A stretch of DNA of 64,000 bases from Siphonobacter curvatus (GTDB lineage Bacteria; Bacteroidota; Bacteroidia; Cytophagales; Spirosomataceae). The notes below the pieces were generated by a model. That model was not told the origin of the DNA. It was given only the letters and a program-made list of their open reading frames with translations, and made no database searches. Shown in pieces: positions 1 to 10,300 of this stretch. The stretch's first letter is position 1. Each line of letters starts with the position of its first letter. The stretch is taken from the NCBI RefSeq assembly GCF_002943425.1, contig NZ_PTRA01000001.1, positions 1,364,001-1,428,000 of the forward strand. Reading direction: 5' to 3'. The translations under genes and the position numbers were made by a program.

Positions 1-1326
1 TGGATTTGGTACCAGACCTGGGCTCGCTACGCCTGGAAAGCCAATCGCGATCGGGCGGGAGAAGTCGCGTATTGGGGCCATGAGCTGGCTCAGAAATACG
101 GATTGCCGCTGGAAAAAGGCAAGGCCGTATTGGAAGCCTACGAACAAACGGGCGAGATTTCACCGAAATTGTTACGGCGGTACGGTATCACCGACGGCAA
201 CCGTCAAACGCTCACGCTGGGTATGCTGATGACGCAACTCATCAACCCCTGGCGGTACGGCCTCTTCACGCTGTTGTACGAATCGGAAGCTCCCGAGGGC
301 GAGATGATCATTGAGTACGCGGAAAAAGAAGCGAAGCAGGAGAAGCACCTTGGAGAAACGCCGATTCGGGTAGCGGAGGAAGTGGTTGAACACGGAAAGA
401 AAGCCGTGCGAGCCATTGACGAAGCGACGCCCGCCGTCACCAAAGATCAGGAAGAATTTAAGCGGTTACGAAACGATGTCTACGCACAGAACGCCATGGC
501 TCAGTTTTACGCCGACAAAGCCCGGGCGGCTGTGGCGGTGCTACGCTACAAGTATTCCGGCAAAGTCGAGGATCTGGAAAAAGCCTTACCGCTGCTAAAA
601 TCGAGCGTGGCTCATTACGCGGAGCTAACGAAACTGACGAAAGATACTTATCTCTACGCCAACAGTATGCAAACGGCCCAGCGGAAAATTCCGATGCGGG
701 GCGTCAACGCGACGTACAAAAACTGGTACGAAATGCTGCCCGTTTTTGAAAAGGAACTCCGGACCTTCGAACGGAAGATTGACTCGCTCAAAGCTCATAC
801 GGGGGCCACCGCTCAGCAGCGACTGGCTTTTAAACCCGCGACGGTCCAACTGACGAACGCCAGCTACTTCCCGGTAAAAGCGGGCGAAAGCATTTACGCC
901 GATACGCTGGCAAAAATCGTCGCTCTGACGCCTGAACTAAAAGATCTGAAAGGCCTGAAAATGAGTAAGAAACAGCAGCGGTCGGAGCGTACCACGCTGA
1001 CCTTCCGTACCGATAAGCTCGTGAAACTGCTAGTGGGTTTTTACAACGAAAAAAATCCGGCGTACCTGTGGGCACCCGAGCTGGAAACCGACGCCAGTGC
1101 CAACGATTACGGGCAGGCGGAAATCAAGATTTCCAACGCTATCCAGATCGAAGGCTTCCCGCCCGTACACGTACATGCGTTCACGTTTGCTCCCGGTAAT
1201 CATACCTTACACCTGGGTCGGGGCCAGTGCGTACTGCTGGGTTTTGTGGAAGGGGCTCAGGAAATTCCGGTATTCGACGGCGGATTGGCCGGTAATCAAA
1301 AAAACATCGACTGGTTATTCGAATAA
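1..1326 (+). CDS. C-terminal part of a large PUL protein, probable glycoside hydrolase (5' end outside window)
   Basis: The frame is open from base 1, so only about 441 C-terminal residues are visible. The first visible residues (WARYAW, then a YW..EL..KYG pattern) resemble the stretch just after the catalytic barrel in large GH67/GH115/GH20-like glycosidases of Bacteroidetes. The middle (about residues 120-270) is alpha-helical and charged, and the end is beta-rich, like an accessory beta-sandwich. No catalytic residue can be assigned because the barrel lies upstream. It is co-directional with four glycosidase genes, 84 bp before the next one, so a role in the same glycan pathway is inferred. 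The exact family is not recognised. Confidence 0.55.
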   Translation, partial: WIWYQTWARYAWKANRDRAGEVAYWGHELAQKYGLPLEKGKAVLEAYEQTGEISPKLLRRYGITDGNRQTLTLGMLMTQLINPWRYGLFTLLYESEAPEGEMIIEYAEKEAKQEKHLGETPIRVAEEVVEHGKKAVRAIDEATPAVTKDQEEFKRLRNDVYAQNAMAQFYADKARAAVAVLRYKYSGKVEDLEKALPLLKSSVAHYAELTKLTKDTYLYANSMQTAQRKIPMRGVNATYKNWYEMLPVFEKELRTFERKIDSLKAHTGATAQQRLAFKPATVQLTNASYFPVKAGESIYADTLAKIVALTPELKDLKGLKMSKKQQRSERTTLTFRTDKLVKLLVGFYNEKNPAYLWAPELETDASANDYGQAEIKISNAIQIEGFPPVHVHAFTFAPGNHTLHLGRGQCVLLGFVEGAQEIPVFDGGLAGNQKNIDWLFE

Positions 1327-1410
1327 ACCGATTAACCCAACTCCGAGAGAGTTCAACAAAAGTAACCAGGACTATAACTTCTGGCACATCCCAGGAAAAC
1401 AAGCTTCTCT

Positions 1411-2943
1411 ATGCGTCAGTACCTAATTAGCGGAATGCTCGCTTGTCTGAGTCTAAGCACCTTCGCTCAACACGTATTAACGGATCAGTCTCTTCAGAAA
1501 TACGTAACGGCCTTCAACGCGGCTGACGAAGAGGCCGTGAAAAACTACGTTCCCAACGCCCAGTCGCAGGCCTGGCTTTGCCAAAACATTCCGTACTTCG
1601 ATAGTCCCGATTCCGTACTTACGCAGCTGTATTACTATCGCTGGTGGGCCTTCCGCAAACACCTCAAGCAAACGCCCGACGGATTCATTTTCACGGAATT
1701 CATTACGCCAGTGAAACACGCCGGAAAGCACAATGCCATCAGTAGTGCCCTGGGACACCACGTGTACGAAGGCCGCTGGCTCCGCAATCCGCAGTACATC
1801 GACGAGTACATTTCCTTCTGGCTGTACGTCGATCCCAAGCATACCGTACAGCGGTTCCATTCCTTCAGCAGCTGGCTCGCCGACGCCGTGTACCAGCGGT
1901 ATCTGGTCAATACAGACGAGGCTTTTGTTCGGAAAGTTACCCCCGCTCTGGCTGCTGACTACCGTCGCTGGGAGTCGGAGCGGCAATTGCCCAATCAGCT
2001 CTTCTGGCAGCACGACGTAAAAGATGCCATGGAGGAATCCATCAGTGGGGGGCGGAAAGTGAAAAACGTACGGCCCACCATCAACAGTTACATGTACGGC
2101 AACGCCAAAGCCCTGGCCGCTCTGGGGCAATTGCTGAAAAACGATACGCTGCGAGAAACCTATCTGCAAAAAGCCTTGCAACTGAAGCAATTGACGCAGC
2201 AGACCTTGTGGAACGACGCCGATCAATTTTTCGAGGTGAAACTGGAAAACGGAACCTTTGCCAATGCCCGCGAAGCCATCGGATTCATTCCCTGGTACTT
2301 CAATCTGCCCGACGATAGTCCTAAATACGCCGCCGCCTGGAAACAGCTTGGCGATACGACTGGATTTAAGGCCCCCTGGGGTCTGACCACGGCCGAACGC
2401 CGCCATCCCGGTTTCCGGACGCACGGTTCGGGACACGGTTGCGAGTGGGACGGTCCACTCTGGCCCTTCGCCACGACGCAAACCCTGAAAGCCCTGTCGC
2501 ATTTTCTGACGGATTACCAGCATAATAAAACCGTCAGCCGAGCTCAATTCTTCGATGAATTACGCCGATACGCGGATTCGCACGTCATGAACGGCAAGCT
2601 ATACCTCGGTGAATATCAGGATGAAAAGAACGGGGAATGGCTGAAGGGCGACGATCCCCGCAGTAAATTCTACAACCACTCCGGGTTCGCGGATCTGGTC
2701 ATTAACGATTTGATTGGACTGAAACCCCGCTCGGACGATACGCTGGAAATCAAACCACTCCTCGAAGAAAAACGATGGGACTGGTTCTGCCTGGACCGGG
2801 TGCCCTACCACGGCAAAACGCTGACGATTCTCTGGGATAAAACCGGAAAAAAATACGGCAAAGGCAAAGGTTTCCGGGTATGGGCCGATGGCAAGGAAGT
2901 CTACCACGGAAAACAGTTGAAAGCCATTCAGACCCGGCTTTAA
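1411..2943 (+). CDS. Secreted (alpha/alpha)6-barrel glycosidase, MGH1/trehalase-like (clan GH-G type)
   Basis: The 510-residue protein has a signal peptide ending near TFAQ, so it is probably periplasmic. The body shows the pattern of helical (alpha/alpha)6 barrels of the trehalase/GH63/mannosylglycerate hydrolase group: a YYYRWW segment early on, CEWDGPLWPFATTQTL around residue 345, and NHSGFADLVINDLIGL near residue 420, followed by a short beta-rich tail. Members of this group are inverting enzymes with Asp/Glu acid and base; the residues were not mapped here. It lies 19 bp before the GH28 gene, so the two are likely co-transcribed. Substrate is unknown; context suggests an alpha-linked side-chain sugar of a plant polysaccharide. 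Confidence 0.7.
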   Translation: MRQYLISGMLACLSLSTFAQHVLTDQSLQKYVTAFNAADEEAVKNYVPNAQSQAWLCQNIPYFDSPDSVLTQLYYYRWWAFRKHLKQTPDGFIFTEFITPVKHAGKHNAISSALGHHVYEGRWLRNPQYIDEYISFWLYVDPKHTVQRFHSFSSWLADAVYQRYLVNTDEAFVRKVTPALAADYRRWESERQLPNQLFWQHDVKDAMEESISGGRKVKNVRPTINSYMYGNAKALAALGQLLKNDTLRETYLQKALQLKQLTQQTLWNDADQFFEVKLENGTFANAREAIGFIPWYFNLPDDSPKYAAAWKQLGDTTGFKAPWGLTTAERRHPGFRTHGSGHGCEWDGPLWPFATTQTLKALSHFLTDYQHNKTVSRAQFFDELRRYADSHVMNGKLYLGEYQDEKNGEWLKGDDPRSKFYNHSGFADLVINDLIGLKPRSDDTLEIKPLLEEKRWDWFCLDRVPYHGKTLTILWDKTGKKYGKGKGFRVWADGKEVYHGKQLKAIQTRL

Positions 2944-2962
2944 CGCGTAACACGAAGCAATC

Positions 2963-4513
2963 ATGCGAACACTTCTCACCGTATTGACCTGCGTACTGAT
3001 CGCCGGAACGACGCAGGCTCAGCAGTACTTCAACGTGACGGCCTACGGAGCTAAAAAAGACAGCAGTTCCCTGGCGACGCAGGCCATTCAGAAAGCCATT
3101 GCCGCCGCCGTGAAGGAGGGCGGTGGCACCGTATACTTCCCCCCGGGGAAATACAAAACGGGACCGATTCACCTGAAAAGTAACATCACCATCCAGATCG
3201 ACGCGGGTGCCGAAATCCACTTTACGGATAATTTCGACGCCTATTTGCCCATGGTCGAATCGCGTTGGGAAGGGACGGACGTAACGAATTTCTCGCCGCT
3301 TTTTTACGCCAACCGGGCCGAAAACATTGCCATTACGGGTCGCGGACTGATTGACGGGCACGGCAAAAAGTGGTGGGCGTATTCGGAAATACACGTCAAA
3401 AATTCGCCGGGTTCGAAGTGGCAGGATGAGTTTCACCGCCTCAACAAAGACATTCTGCGGCCCGATCTGCCGGGCTGGGTGGAGCGGGGTTTTCTGAGGC
3501 CTCCCTTTATACAGTTCATGCACTGCAAAAACGTACTGATCGAAGGCATCACCATTCGGAACTCGCCGTTCTGGACGGTTAATCCGGAATTCTGCGAAAA
3601 CGTAACCGTCACGGGCGTTACGATTAACAATCCGCCTTCCCCCAATACGGACGGCATCAACCCCGAATCCTGCCGATACGTACACATTTCCAATTGCCAC
3701 ATCAGCGTGGGCGACGATTGCATCACCATCAAGTCGGGCAAGGACCGGGCGGGTCGCAAAATGAACGTTCCGGCCGAAAACCATACCATCACTAACTGTA
3801 CCATGCTTTCGGGGCACGGCGGCGTGGTGATCGGCAGCGAAATGTCGGGTGGCGTGAAGAAAATCGCGATCTCCAACTGCGTATTCGACGGTACGGATCG
3901 GGGCATTCGGATCAAAACCGCTCGCGGCCGGGGGGGCGTGGTGGAAGACATTCGCGTGGACAATATCATCATGAAAAACATTCGGGATCAGGCCATTGTG
4001 CTCGATATGCAGTACGCCAAGACCGATCCCGAACCCGTTTCCGAGCGGACACCCGCCTTCCGGAATATTCACTTCAGTAACATCACCGCCGAGGTGAACC
4101 GGGCGGGTTATCTGAACGGATTGCAGGAAATGCCCATTGAAAACGTCAGCTTCACGGACCTTCAGATTCGGGCCAAAACCGGATTTCTGATCAAAGCAGC
4201 CAAAGACGTATCCTTTCATAACGTCAAGGTCAGTACCCAAACCGGTCCGGCCATTGAGGCCGAAAATGTACAGACGCTGGAAGTCAACGCGGTGAAGACC
4301 TACACACCACACGCTGATACACCCGTGCTGGACCTGACCAACGTTCGCGATGCCTTCATTACGAATGCCTTTCCAGCGGCCGGTACCGATGTATACCTGA
4401 AAATCAAGGGAGCCGATAGCCGGAATATCACGCTGGAAAGCAACCAGTTTAAAGGCGTAAAAACGCCCGTCTGGAAGTCGAACGAGGTGAGGGAAGATGT
4501 AGTACGGAACTAA
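2963..4513 (+). CDS. Glycoside hydrolase family 28 (polygalacturonase-like)
   Basis: This is a 516-residue exported right-handed beta-helix enzyme (signal peptide ending TQAQ). The GH28 signature motifs are all present: NTDG with Asp230, GDD with Asp251/Asp252, SGHGG with His285, and RIK with Arg316/Lys318. GH28 enzymes hydrolyse alpha-1,4-galacturonosyl bonds in pectin or rhamnogalacturonan by an inverting mechanism with these three aspartates. Length is normal for bacterial periplasmic members. It sits between the MGH1-like and GH95 genes with 17-19 bp gaps, so it is clearly part of one operon. Which pectic substructure it cuts cannot be told from sequence alone. Confidence 0.93.
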   Translation: MRTLLTVLTCVLIAGTTQAQQYFNVTAYGAKKDSSSLATQAIQKAIAAAVKEGGGTVYFPPGKYKTGPIHLKSNITIQIDAGAEIHFTDNFDAYLPMVESRWEGTDVTNFSPLFYANRAENIAITGRGLIDGHGKKWWAYSEIHVKNSPGSKWQDEFHRLNKDILRPDLPGWVERGFLRPPFIQFMHCKNVLIEGITIRNSPFWTVNPEFCENVTVTGVTINNPPSPNTDGINPESCRYVHISNCHISVGDDCITIKSGKDRAGRKMNVPAENHTITNCTMLSGHGGVVIGSEMSGGVKKIAISNCVFDGTDRGIRIKTARGRGGVVEDIRVDNIIMKNIRDQAIVLDMQYAKTDPEPVSERTPAFRNIHFSNITAEVNRAGYLNGLQEMPIENVSFTDLQIRAKTGFLIKAAKDVSFHNVKVSTQTGPAIEAENVQTLEVNAVKTYTPHADTPVLDLTNVRDAFITNAFPAAGTDVYLKIKGADSRNITLESNQFKGVKTPVWKSNEVREDVVRN

Positions 4514-4530
4514 ATTGTTGGGGTATACGC

Positions 4531-7320
4531 ATGAAATTACGCATTTTCTTACTGTTATTGCTGGGATACACGGCTCAGGCTCAGTCGTATCAGTTGTGGT
4601 ACACCAAGCCCGCCGTCAAGTGGACAGACGCCTTGCCGCTGGGGAATGGGCGACTGGGAGCCATGGTCTTCGGAGGGATCGAGAACGATCGCATTCAGTT
4701 CAACGAGTCCACGCTATGGACGGGTGAACCGCGTGCCCACGCCCGGTCCGGAGCGGCGGCGTATTTGCCCGAAATCCGCAAATTACTGGCCGAAGGCAAG
4801 CAGAAAGAAGCCGAGCAATTAGCCGAAGCCCATTTCATGGGACTGAAAAGTAACGAGGGCCGCAAGGAAGAATGGCTGGCGTCGGTGAAGGCGGGCAAGG
4901 GCGTACAAGGAAATCCGGCGGAAGCGGCCTATGACGATTCGGACTGGAAAACCATGCCCGTACCCGCCTACGAAGGTTGGGAAACGGTAGGCTTCGAAGG
5001 CCTGGACGGAGCCGTCTGGTTTCGGACCACGTTTACCTTACCCGTAAACTGGCAGAGAAAAGCCCTGACGCTCGACCTCAACCGCGTTCGCGATTACGAT
5101 GTTACCTACGTCAATGGAAAATTGGTGGGGACGACGAACAGTACCGAACCTCGTAAGTATCAGATTCCCGCCGATATACTGAAACCCGGCAAGAATGTAC
5201 TGGCCATTCAGGTGATCAATTACTTCGACAAAGGCGGGATTGCGGGGTACAAGGATACGACTCGTCATTTGGCTCTGTACCCGGCTAATAGCTCCGAGAA
5301 GCTTTCCCTGAACGGTAACTGGAAGTATTTTATCCAGAACAGCGAAGCGCCCGCCGTACCCCACTATCAGGCCGATTATCAGCCGTTTGGTAATCTCAAC
5401 CTGACCTTCAAAAATCTAACGAACTCAACGGATTATCGTCGCGAACTGAACCTGAATGAGGCAGTAGCCCGGACGCAGTTCAAGGTAGCCGACGTGACCT
5501 ACACCCGCGAATACCTGACGAGTCAGCCGAAAGGCGTACTGGCGATTCACCTGACGGCCAGTCAGCCGGGACGCATCAGTTTGACGGCGGCTCTGAGCAG
5601 TCCACATGCCAAGTATAGCGTACGGAAAATCGACGAACAAACGCTGGCTCTGGCCGTACAGGTACGAAACGGAGCCCTTCGCGGGGAAAGTTACCTGCGA
5701 GTGGAAACGAAGAAAGGGACCCGTCGCATCGAGTCGAATCAAGTGGTGATCGAGGGAGCCGACGAAGTGACGCTGTACCTGACGGCGGCTACGAATTTCG
5801 TTAATTATCAGAATGTTTCGGGGAATCCGGTGGCCGCCTGTGAACAAACGATGCAGCGGGTAACCGGACAAACCTACGCTCAAATACGACAGGAACACCT
5901 GCGGGAATACCAGCCTTATTACCAGAAGTTTTCGGTGGAACTGGGGGCTAACACTGACCAGAAACTGCCGACCGATCAGCGACTGGCCCGCTTTTCGGAC
6001 GCACCTGATCCTTCATTCATGGCTCTGTACATGCAGTACGGACGGTATCTGCTGATTTCCAGTTCCCGACCGGGCGGACAACCCACCAATTTGCAAGGAC
6101 TCTGGAACGACCTGCTGGCTCCCCCCTGGGGCAGCAAGTACACGACCAACATCAACCTCGAAATGAACTACTGGCCGGCCGAGGTACTCAACCTGTCGGC
6201 CCAGCACGAGCCGCTGTTTCGGATGATGGATGAACTCGCCCAGACGGGTACGCAAACGGCGAAGCTCCATTACAACGCTCGGGGCTGGGTTTTGCACCAC
6301 AATACGGATCTGTGGCGGGGAACGGCTCCCATCAATGCCTCCAATCACGGCATCTGGGTAACGGGAGCCGGCTGGCTGAGTCAGCACGTATGGGAACATT
6401 TTCAGTATACCCAGGATCTGGGTTTTCTGAAAAATCGTGCGTATCCGCTGATGAAACAGGCCGCTCTGTTTTTTACGGGTTTCCTGGTAAAAGACCCAAA
6501 AACGGGCTGGCTGATCAGTACGCCTTCTAACTCGCCCGAGAACGGTGGGTTAGTCGCCGGGCCCACGATGGATCATCAGATCATTCGCACCCTGTTTCGA
6601 AACTGCATTCAGGCCAGCGAACGCCTGCGTACGGACGAAACCTTCCGCAAAACCCTGCAAACCCAACTCCAGCAACTGGCCCCCAATCAAATCGGGCGGT
6701 ACGGGCAATTACAGGAATGGCTGGAAGACAAGGACGATACGACCAATCATCACCGCCACGTATCGCACCTCTGGGGCGTACATCCGGGCGATGACATTAG
6801 CTGGGAAAAAACGCCCGACGTGATGAAGGCTGCCCGGCAGTCGCTGCTGTACCGGGGCGACGAAGGAACGGGCTGGAGTCTGGCCTGGAAAATCAATTTC
6901 TGGGCTCGTTTTCGCGAGGGCGAACACGCTCTGCAACTTGTCAAAATGCTGCTGCGTCCGGTATCTGGAGCGGGTGGTTCGTACGTCAATCTCTTCGATG
7001 CTCACCCGCCGTTTCAGATCGATGGCAACTTTGGTGGCTCGGCGGGAATGGCTGAAATGCTGCTGCAAAGCCATAGTTCTGGTATTGATCTGTTGCCCGC
7101 TTTGCCCGCAGTACTGGCCGAGGGAAACCTGCGGGGAATCCGGGCCAGGGGTGGTTTTGAGCTGGATTTTTCCTGGAAACAGGGCAAGCTGACGACGGTA
7201 ACGGTCCGTTCGCTGGCCGGGCAGCCCTGCGTTTTGCAGTATGGCTCGAAAGAAGTGAAGTTCACGACGGAAAAGGGCAAAGCCTATACCTTCAACGGCA
7301 AGCTGGAAAAGCAGAAGTAA
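4531..7320 (+). CDS. Glycoside hydrolase family 95 (alpha-L-fucosidase/alpha-L-galactosidase)
   Basis: The 929-residue protein has a signal peptide (ends TAQAQ) followed directly by the GH95 N-terminal sandwich (LWYTKPAVKWTDALPLGNG). A GH2-like sugar-binding sandwich is inserted at about residues 105-255 (DDSDWK, then WFRTTFTLP). The (alpha/alpha)6 barrel carries the family motif N540-I-N542-LEMNYWP, a SNSPEN motif with Glu670, HRHVSHLWG, and IDGNFGG with Asp831. In characterised GH95 enzymes an Asp activated by two Asn acts as base and a Glu as acid; these residues are the natural equivalents. Enzymes of the family remove terminal alpha-L-fucose or L-galactose from xyloglucan, mucin or RG-II-like chains. 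It follows GH28 by 17 bp. Confidence 0.92.
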   Translation: MKLRIFLLLLLGYTAQAQSYQLWYTKPAVKWTDALPLGNGRLGAMVFGGIENDRIQFNESTLWTGEPRAHARSGAAAYLPEIRKLLAEGKQKEAEQLAEAHFMGLKSNEGRKEEWLASVKAGKGVQGNPAEAAYDDSDWKTMPVPAYEGWETVGFEGLDGAVWFRTTFTLPVNWQRKALTLDLNRVRDYDVTYVNGKLVGTTNSTEPRKYQIPADILKPGKNVLAIQVINYFDKGGIAGYKDTTRHLALYPANSSEKLSLNGNWKYFIQNSEAPAVPHYQADYQPFGNLNLTFKNLTNSTDYRRELNLNEAVARTQFKVADVTYTREYLTSQPKGVLAIHLTASQPGRISLTAALSSPHAKYSVRKIDEQTLALAVQVRNGALRGESYLRVETKKGTRRIESNQVVIEGADEVTLYLTAATNFVNYQNVSGNPVAACEQTMQRVTGQTYAQIRQEHLREYQPYYQKFSVELGANTDQKLPTDQRLARFSDAPDPSFMALYMQYGRYLLISSSRPGGQPTNLQGLWNDLLAPPWGSKYTTNINLEMNYWPAEVLNLSAQHEPLFRMMDELAQTGTQTAKLHYNARGWVLHHNTDLWRGTAPINASNHGIWVTGAGWLSQHVWEHFQYTQDLGFLKNRAYPLMKQAALFFTGFLVKDPKTGWLISTPSNSPENGGLVAGPTMDHQIIRTLFRNCIQASERLRTDETFRKTLQTQLQQLAPNQIGRYGQLQEWLEDKDDTTNHHRHVSHLWGVHPGDDISWEKTPDVMKAARQSLLYRGDEGTGWSLAWKINFWARFREGEHALQLVKMLLRPVSGAGGSYVNLFDAHPPFQIDGNFGGSAGMAEMLLQSHSSGIDLLPALPAVLAEGNLRGIRARGGFELDFSWKQGKLTTVTVRSLAGQPCVLQYGSKEVKFTTEKGKAYTFNGKLEKQK

Positions 7321-7392
7321 AGCGTTTCAGTCAGCCGTTCCTACCCATCCGTCCGGCCCGCGTGGATCGGACGTACTTCCCCTTTGGAATCG

Positions 7393-10300
7393 ATGCATTC
7401 AAAACTCATCCTACTGAGTCTGTTCCTGACCTTCACGGCCAGAGGGCAGTCGCGAAAAGAAATTTCCCTGCAGGCGAACTGGCAGTCCACCGCCACGGAC
7501 GATACCACGGCACACCCGGATTTTTACCGAAGTAACTTCAAGGCTCAGTCCTGGAAAACCGTGCAGGTGCCCCACAACTGGGATCAGTACGGTGGCTATC
7601 GCCGGAAAGTTAACGGCAATCGCTACGGCGTAGCCTGGTATCGCAAAACCTTCACGGTGCAGGAAGCCGCGGCGGGAAAACGATTCTTTCTGTTTTTTGA
7701 AGGCGTAGGTTCGTACGCCACCATCTGGCTCAACGGAAAAAAGATAGGCTACCATGCGGGGGGACGGACATCGTTCACTTTGGATATTACGGACGTTATT
7801 CGTCTCAACAATCAAACCAATCTGCTGGCCGTACGGGCCGATCATCCCGATCAGATTCAGGATTTACCCTGGGTGAGTGGGGGTAGTTCCAGCGAGCGGG
7901 GTTTCTCGGAAGGCTCCCAGCCAATGGGTATCTTTCGTCCGGTGCAGCTCATCGTGACCCGTGACGTACGAATTGAACCCTTTGGGGTACACGTCTGGAA
8001 TGATACGAGCGTTTCGGCTACGGCGGCGAACCTGCACGTTCGGAGTGAAATCAAAAACTACGGTACCCGGCCCCGTACTCTGACGGTCGTGCAGCAACTG
8101 CTGGATCGTTCAGGCAAAGCCGTAACCAAAGTCGAACAGCAACTGAATTTAAAAGCCGGAGAAACGGTAACGCTTGCGTCACCAGATCTTTCCGTGTCGC
8201 GTCCACAGCTCTGGTCACCCGAGCAGCCGTACCTCTATCGGCTCGTGACGCAGGTGCTGGAAGAGGGCCAGCGAATCGATGAACTGACCACATCCTACGG
8301 CATCCGGCAAGTGAGCTGGGATTTGAGTCTTAACGCGAAAACCCGCTTACGCATCAACGGCCAACCAGTCTTCATCAATGGCGTAGCCGAATATGAACAT
8401 TTGCTGGGAAACAGTCACGCGTTTAGTGAAGAGCAGATTCGTACCCGGGTACGTCAGGTCAAAGCCGTTGGGTTCAATGCCTTTCGCGATGCTCATCAAC
8501 CCCATAACCTTCGCTATCATCTGTACTGGGACGAAGCCGGTATTCTCTGGTGGCCGCAAATGGCCGCACACATCTGGTACGATACGCCCGCCTTTCGCCA
8601 AAATTTCAAACGGTTGCTGATCGACTGGGTGAAAGAGCGGCGGAACAGTCCATCGATCATTCTCTGGGGACTCGAAAATGAAAGTACGCTTCCCGAGGAT
8701 TTCGCCCGGGAATGTAGCGAGCTGATCCGGCAACTCGATCCGACGGCTTCTTCCCAGCGAAAAATCACGACCTGTAACGGTGGGAAAGGTACCGACTGGG
8801 ACGTGCCGCAGAACTGGACGGGTACCTACGGCGGCGATCCGCAACAGTACGGCGAAGACCTGAAACGGCAGATTCTGGTGGGTGAATACGGAGCCTGGCG
8901 AACCATCGACCAGCATACGGAAGGCCGTGGCGTATTCAGCGAAAACCGCATGACGGACCTGATGGAAACCAAAATCCGGCTGGCGGAATCGGTACGGGAT
9001 CGCACGGCCGGGCATTTTTTCTGGTTGCTCAATTCGCACGATAATCCCGGTCGCGTACAGGGTGGCGAAGGGCTGCGGGAACTGGACCGAATCGGCCCCG
9101 TGAATTACAAAGGGCTGTTCACGGCCTGGGAAGAACCGACGGATGCCTTTTACCTGTTCCGGTCCAACTACGCTCCCAAAGAAACCGAGCCGATGGTCTA
9201 CATTGTGTCGCATACCTGGCCGAACCGCTGGACGACGCCGGGCAGGAAAGATAGCCTCATCGTTTACTCCAATTGCGATGCGGTGGAACTCTTCAATGAT
9301 GTGAACCACCGTTCGCTGGGCCGGAAAACGCGGCAGGGGGTAGGGACGCATTTTCAGTGGGACGGAGCCGACATTCAAACGAATACCCTCTACGCCGTAG
9401 GATACGTCAAGGGCAAAGCGGTGGCTACGGACGTGGTAGTCCTGAATCATTTGCCCGAAGCTCCGCATCTTTCGGAAGTAACCGGGAAAGTAACGGCCGC
9501 CTCCACATCTGGACTACGCTACCTGTACCGGGTCAACTGCGGCGGACCGACGTACACCGATGTCCAGAAAAAGGTCTGGTACGCCGATCAGCGAAAAACG
9601 GAGACAAACGCCTGGGGGTCTACTTCCTGGACTGAACACTATCCGGGCATGCCCGCCTTCTTTGCCAGTCAGCGGCGAACGTTTGATCCCATTCGCGGTA
9701 CGTCCGACCCTAAACTTTTCCAGACCTTTCGCTACGGACGTGACCAACTGGCCTATCATTTCAACGTACCCGACGGCGACTATCAGGTGGAACTGTACTT
9801 TATCGAACCCTGGTACGGCACCGGCGGCGGACTCGATGCCACAGGCTGGCGATTGTTTGACGTCGCCATCAACGACGAGGTACGCCTTAAAAATCTGGAC
9901 ATCTGGAAGGAAGTGGGCCATGATGCTCTGCTGAAAAAAACGCTACGCGTACGGGTGCGGGGCGGGCAATTGAAGGTTTCTTTTCCCCACGTACCATCCG
10001 CTCAGGCGGTCATCTCGGCTATTGCCATTGCGGCTCTGGATACCAAATCTGTAATTACCCAGCAATCGAGTTCCATCCTGAAAAGTACACAGGGAAGCGT
10101 TGAATCCTGGCTGGATACGGGGGATGGGTTGTTCGCTGACGAAACCACACGGGCCGTTTCGCTACCCTCTCATCTGTACGGAGCCACCTGGCTAAAACGG
10201 AAGCGGAACGAAGCCGCAACGGTACAGGTCACGGAAGCGGCAGATGTGTTTCTGGCTGTACCCGCGTCGGCATTACCACCTTCCGGTTTTGAAGCCACGG

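Noticed and set aside
1477-2547. Long minus-strand open frame of 356 codons
   Set aside because: Antisense to the MGH1-like glycosidase; a consequence of codon bias in that gene.
2750-4312. Long open frame of 520 codons on the minus strand
   Set aside because: It lies fully antisense to GH28 and the end of the preceding glycosidase, which have clear motifs. Its translation is low-complexity and lacks a family pattern.
8347-9468. Minus-strand open frame of 373 codons
   Set aside because: Antisense to the catalytic part of the GH2 gene, with no signal or motif.
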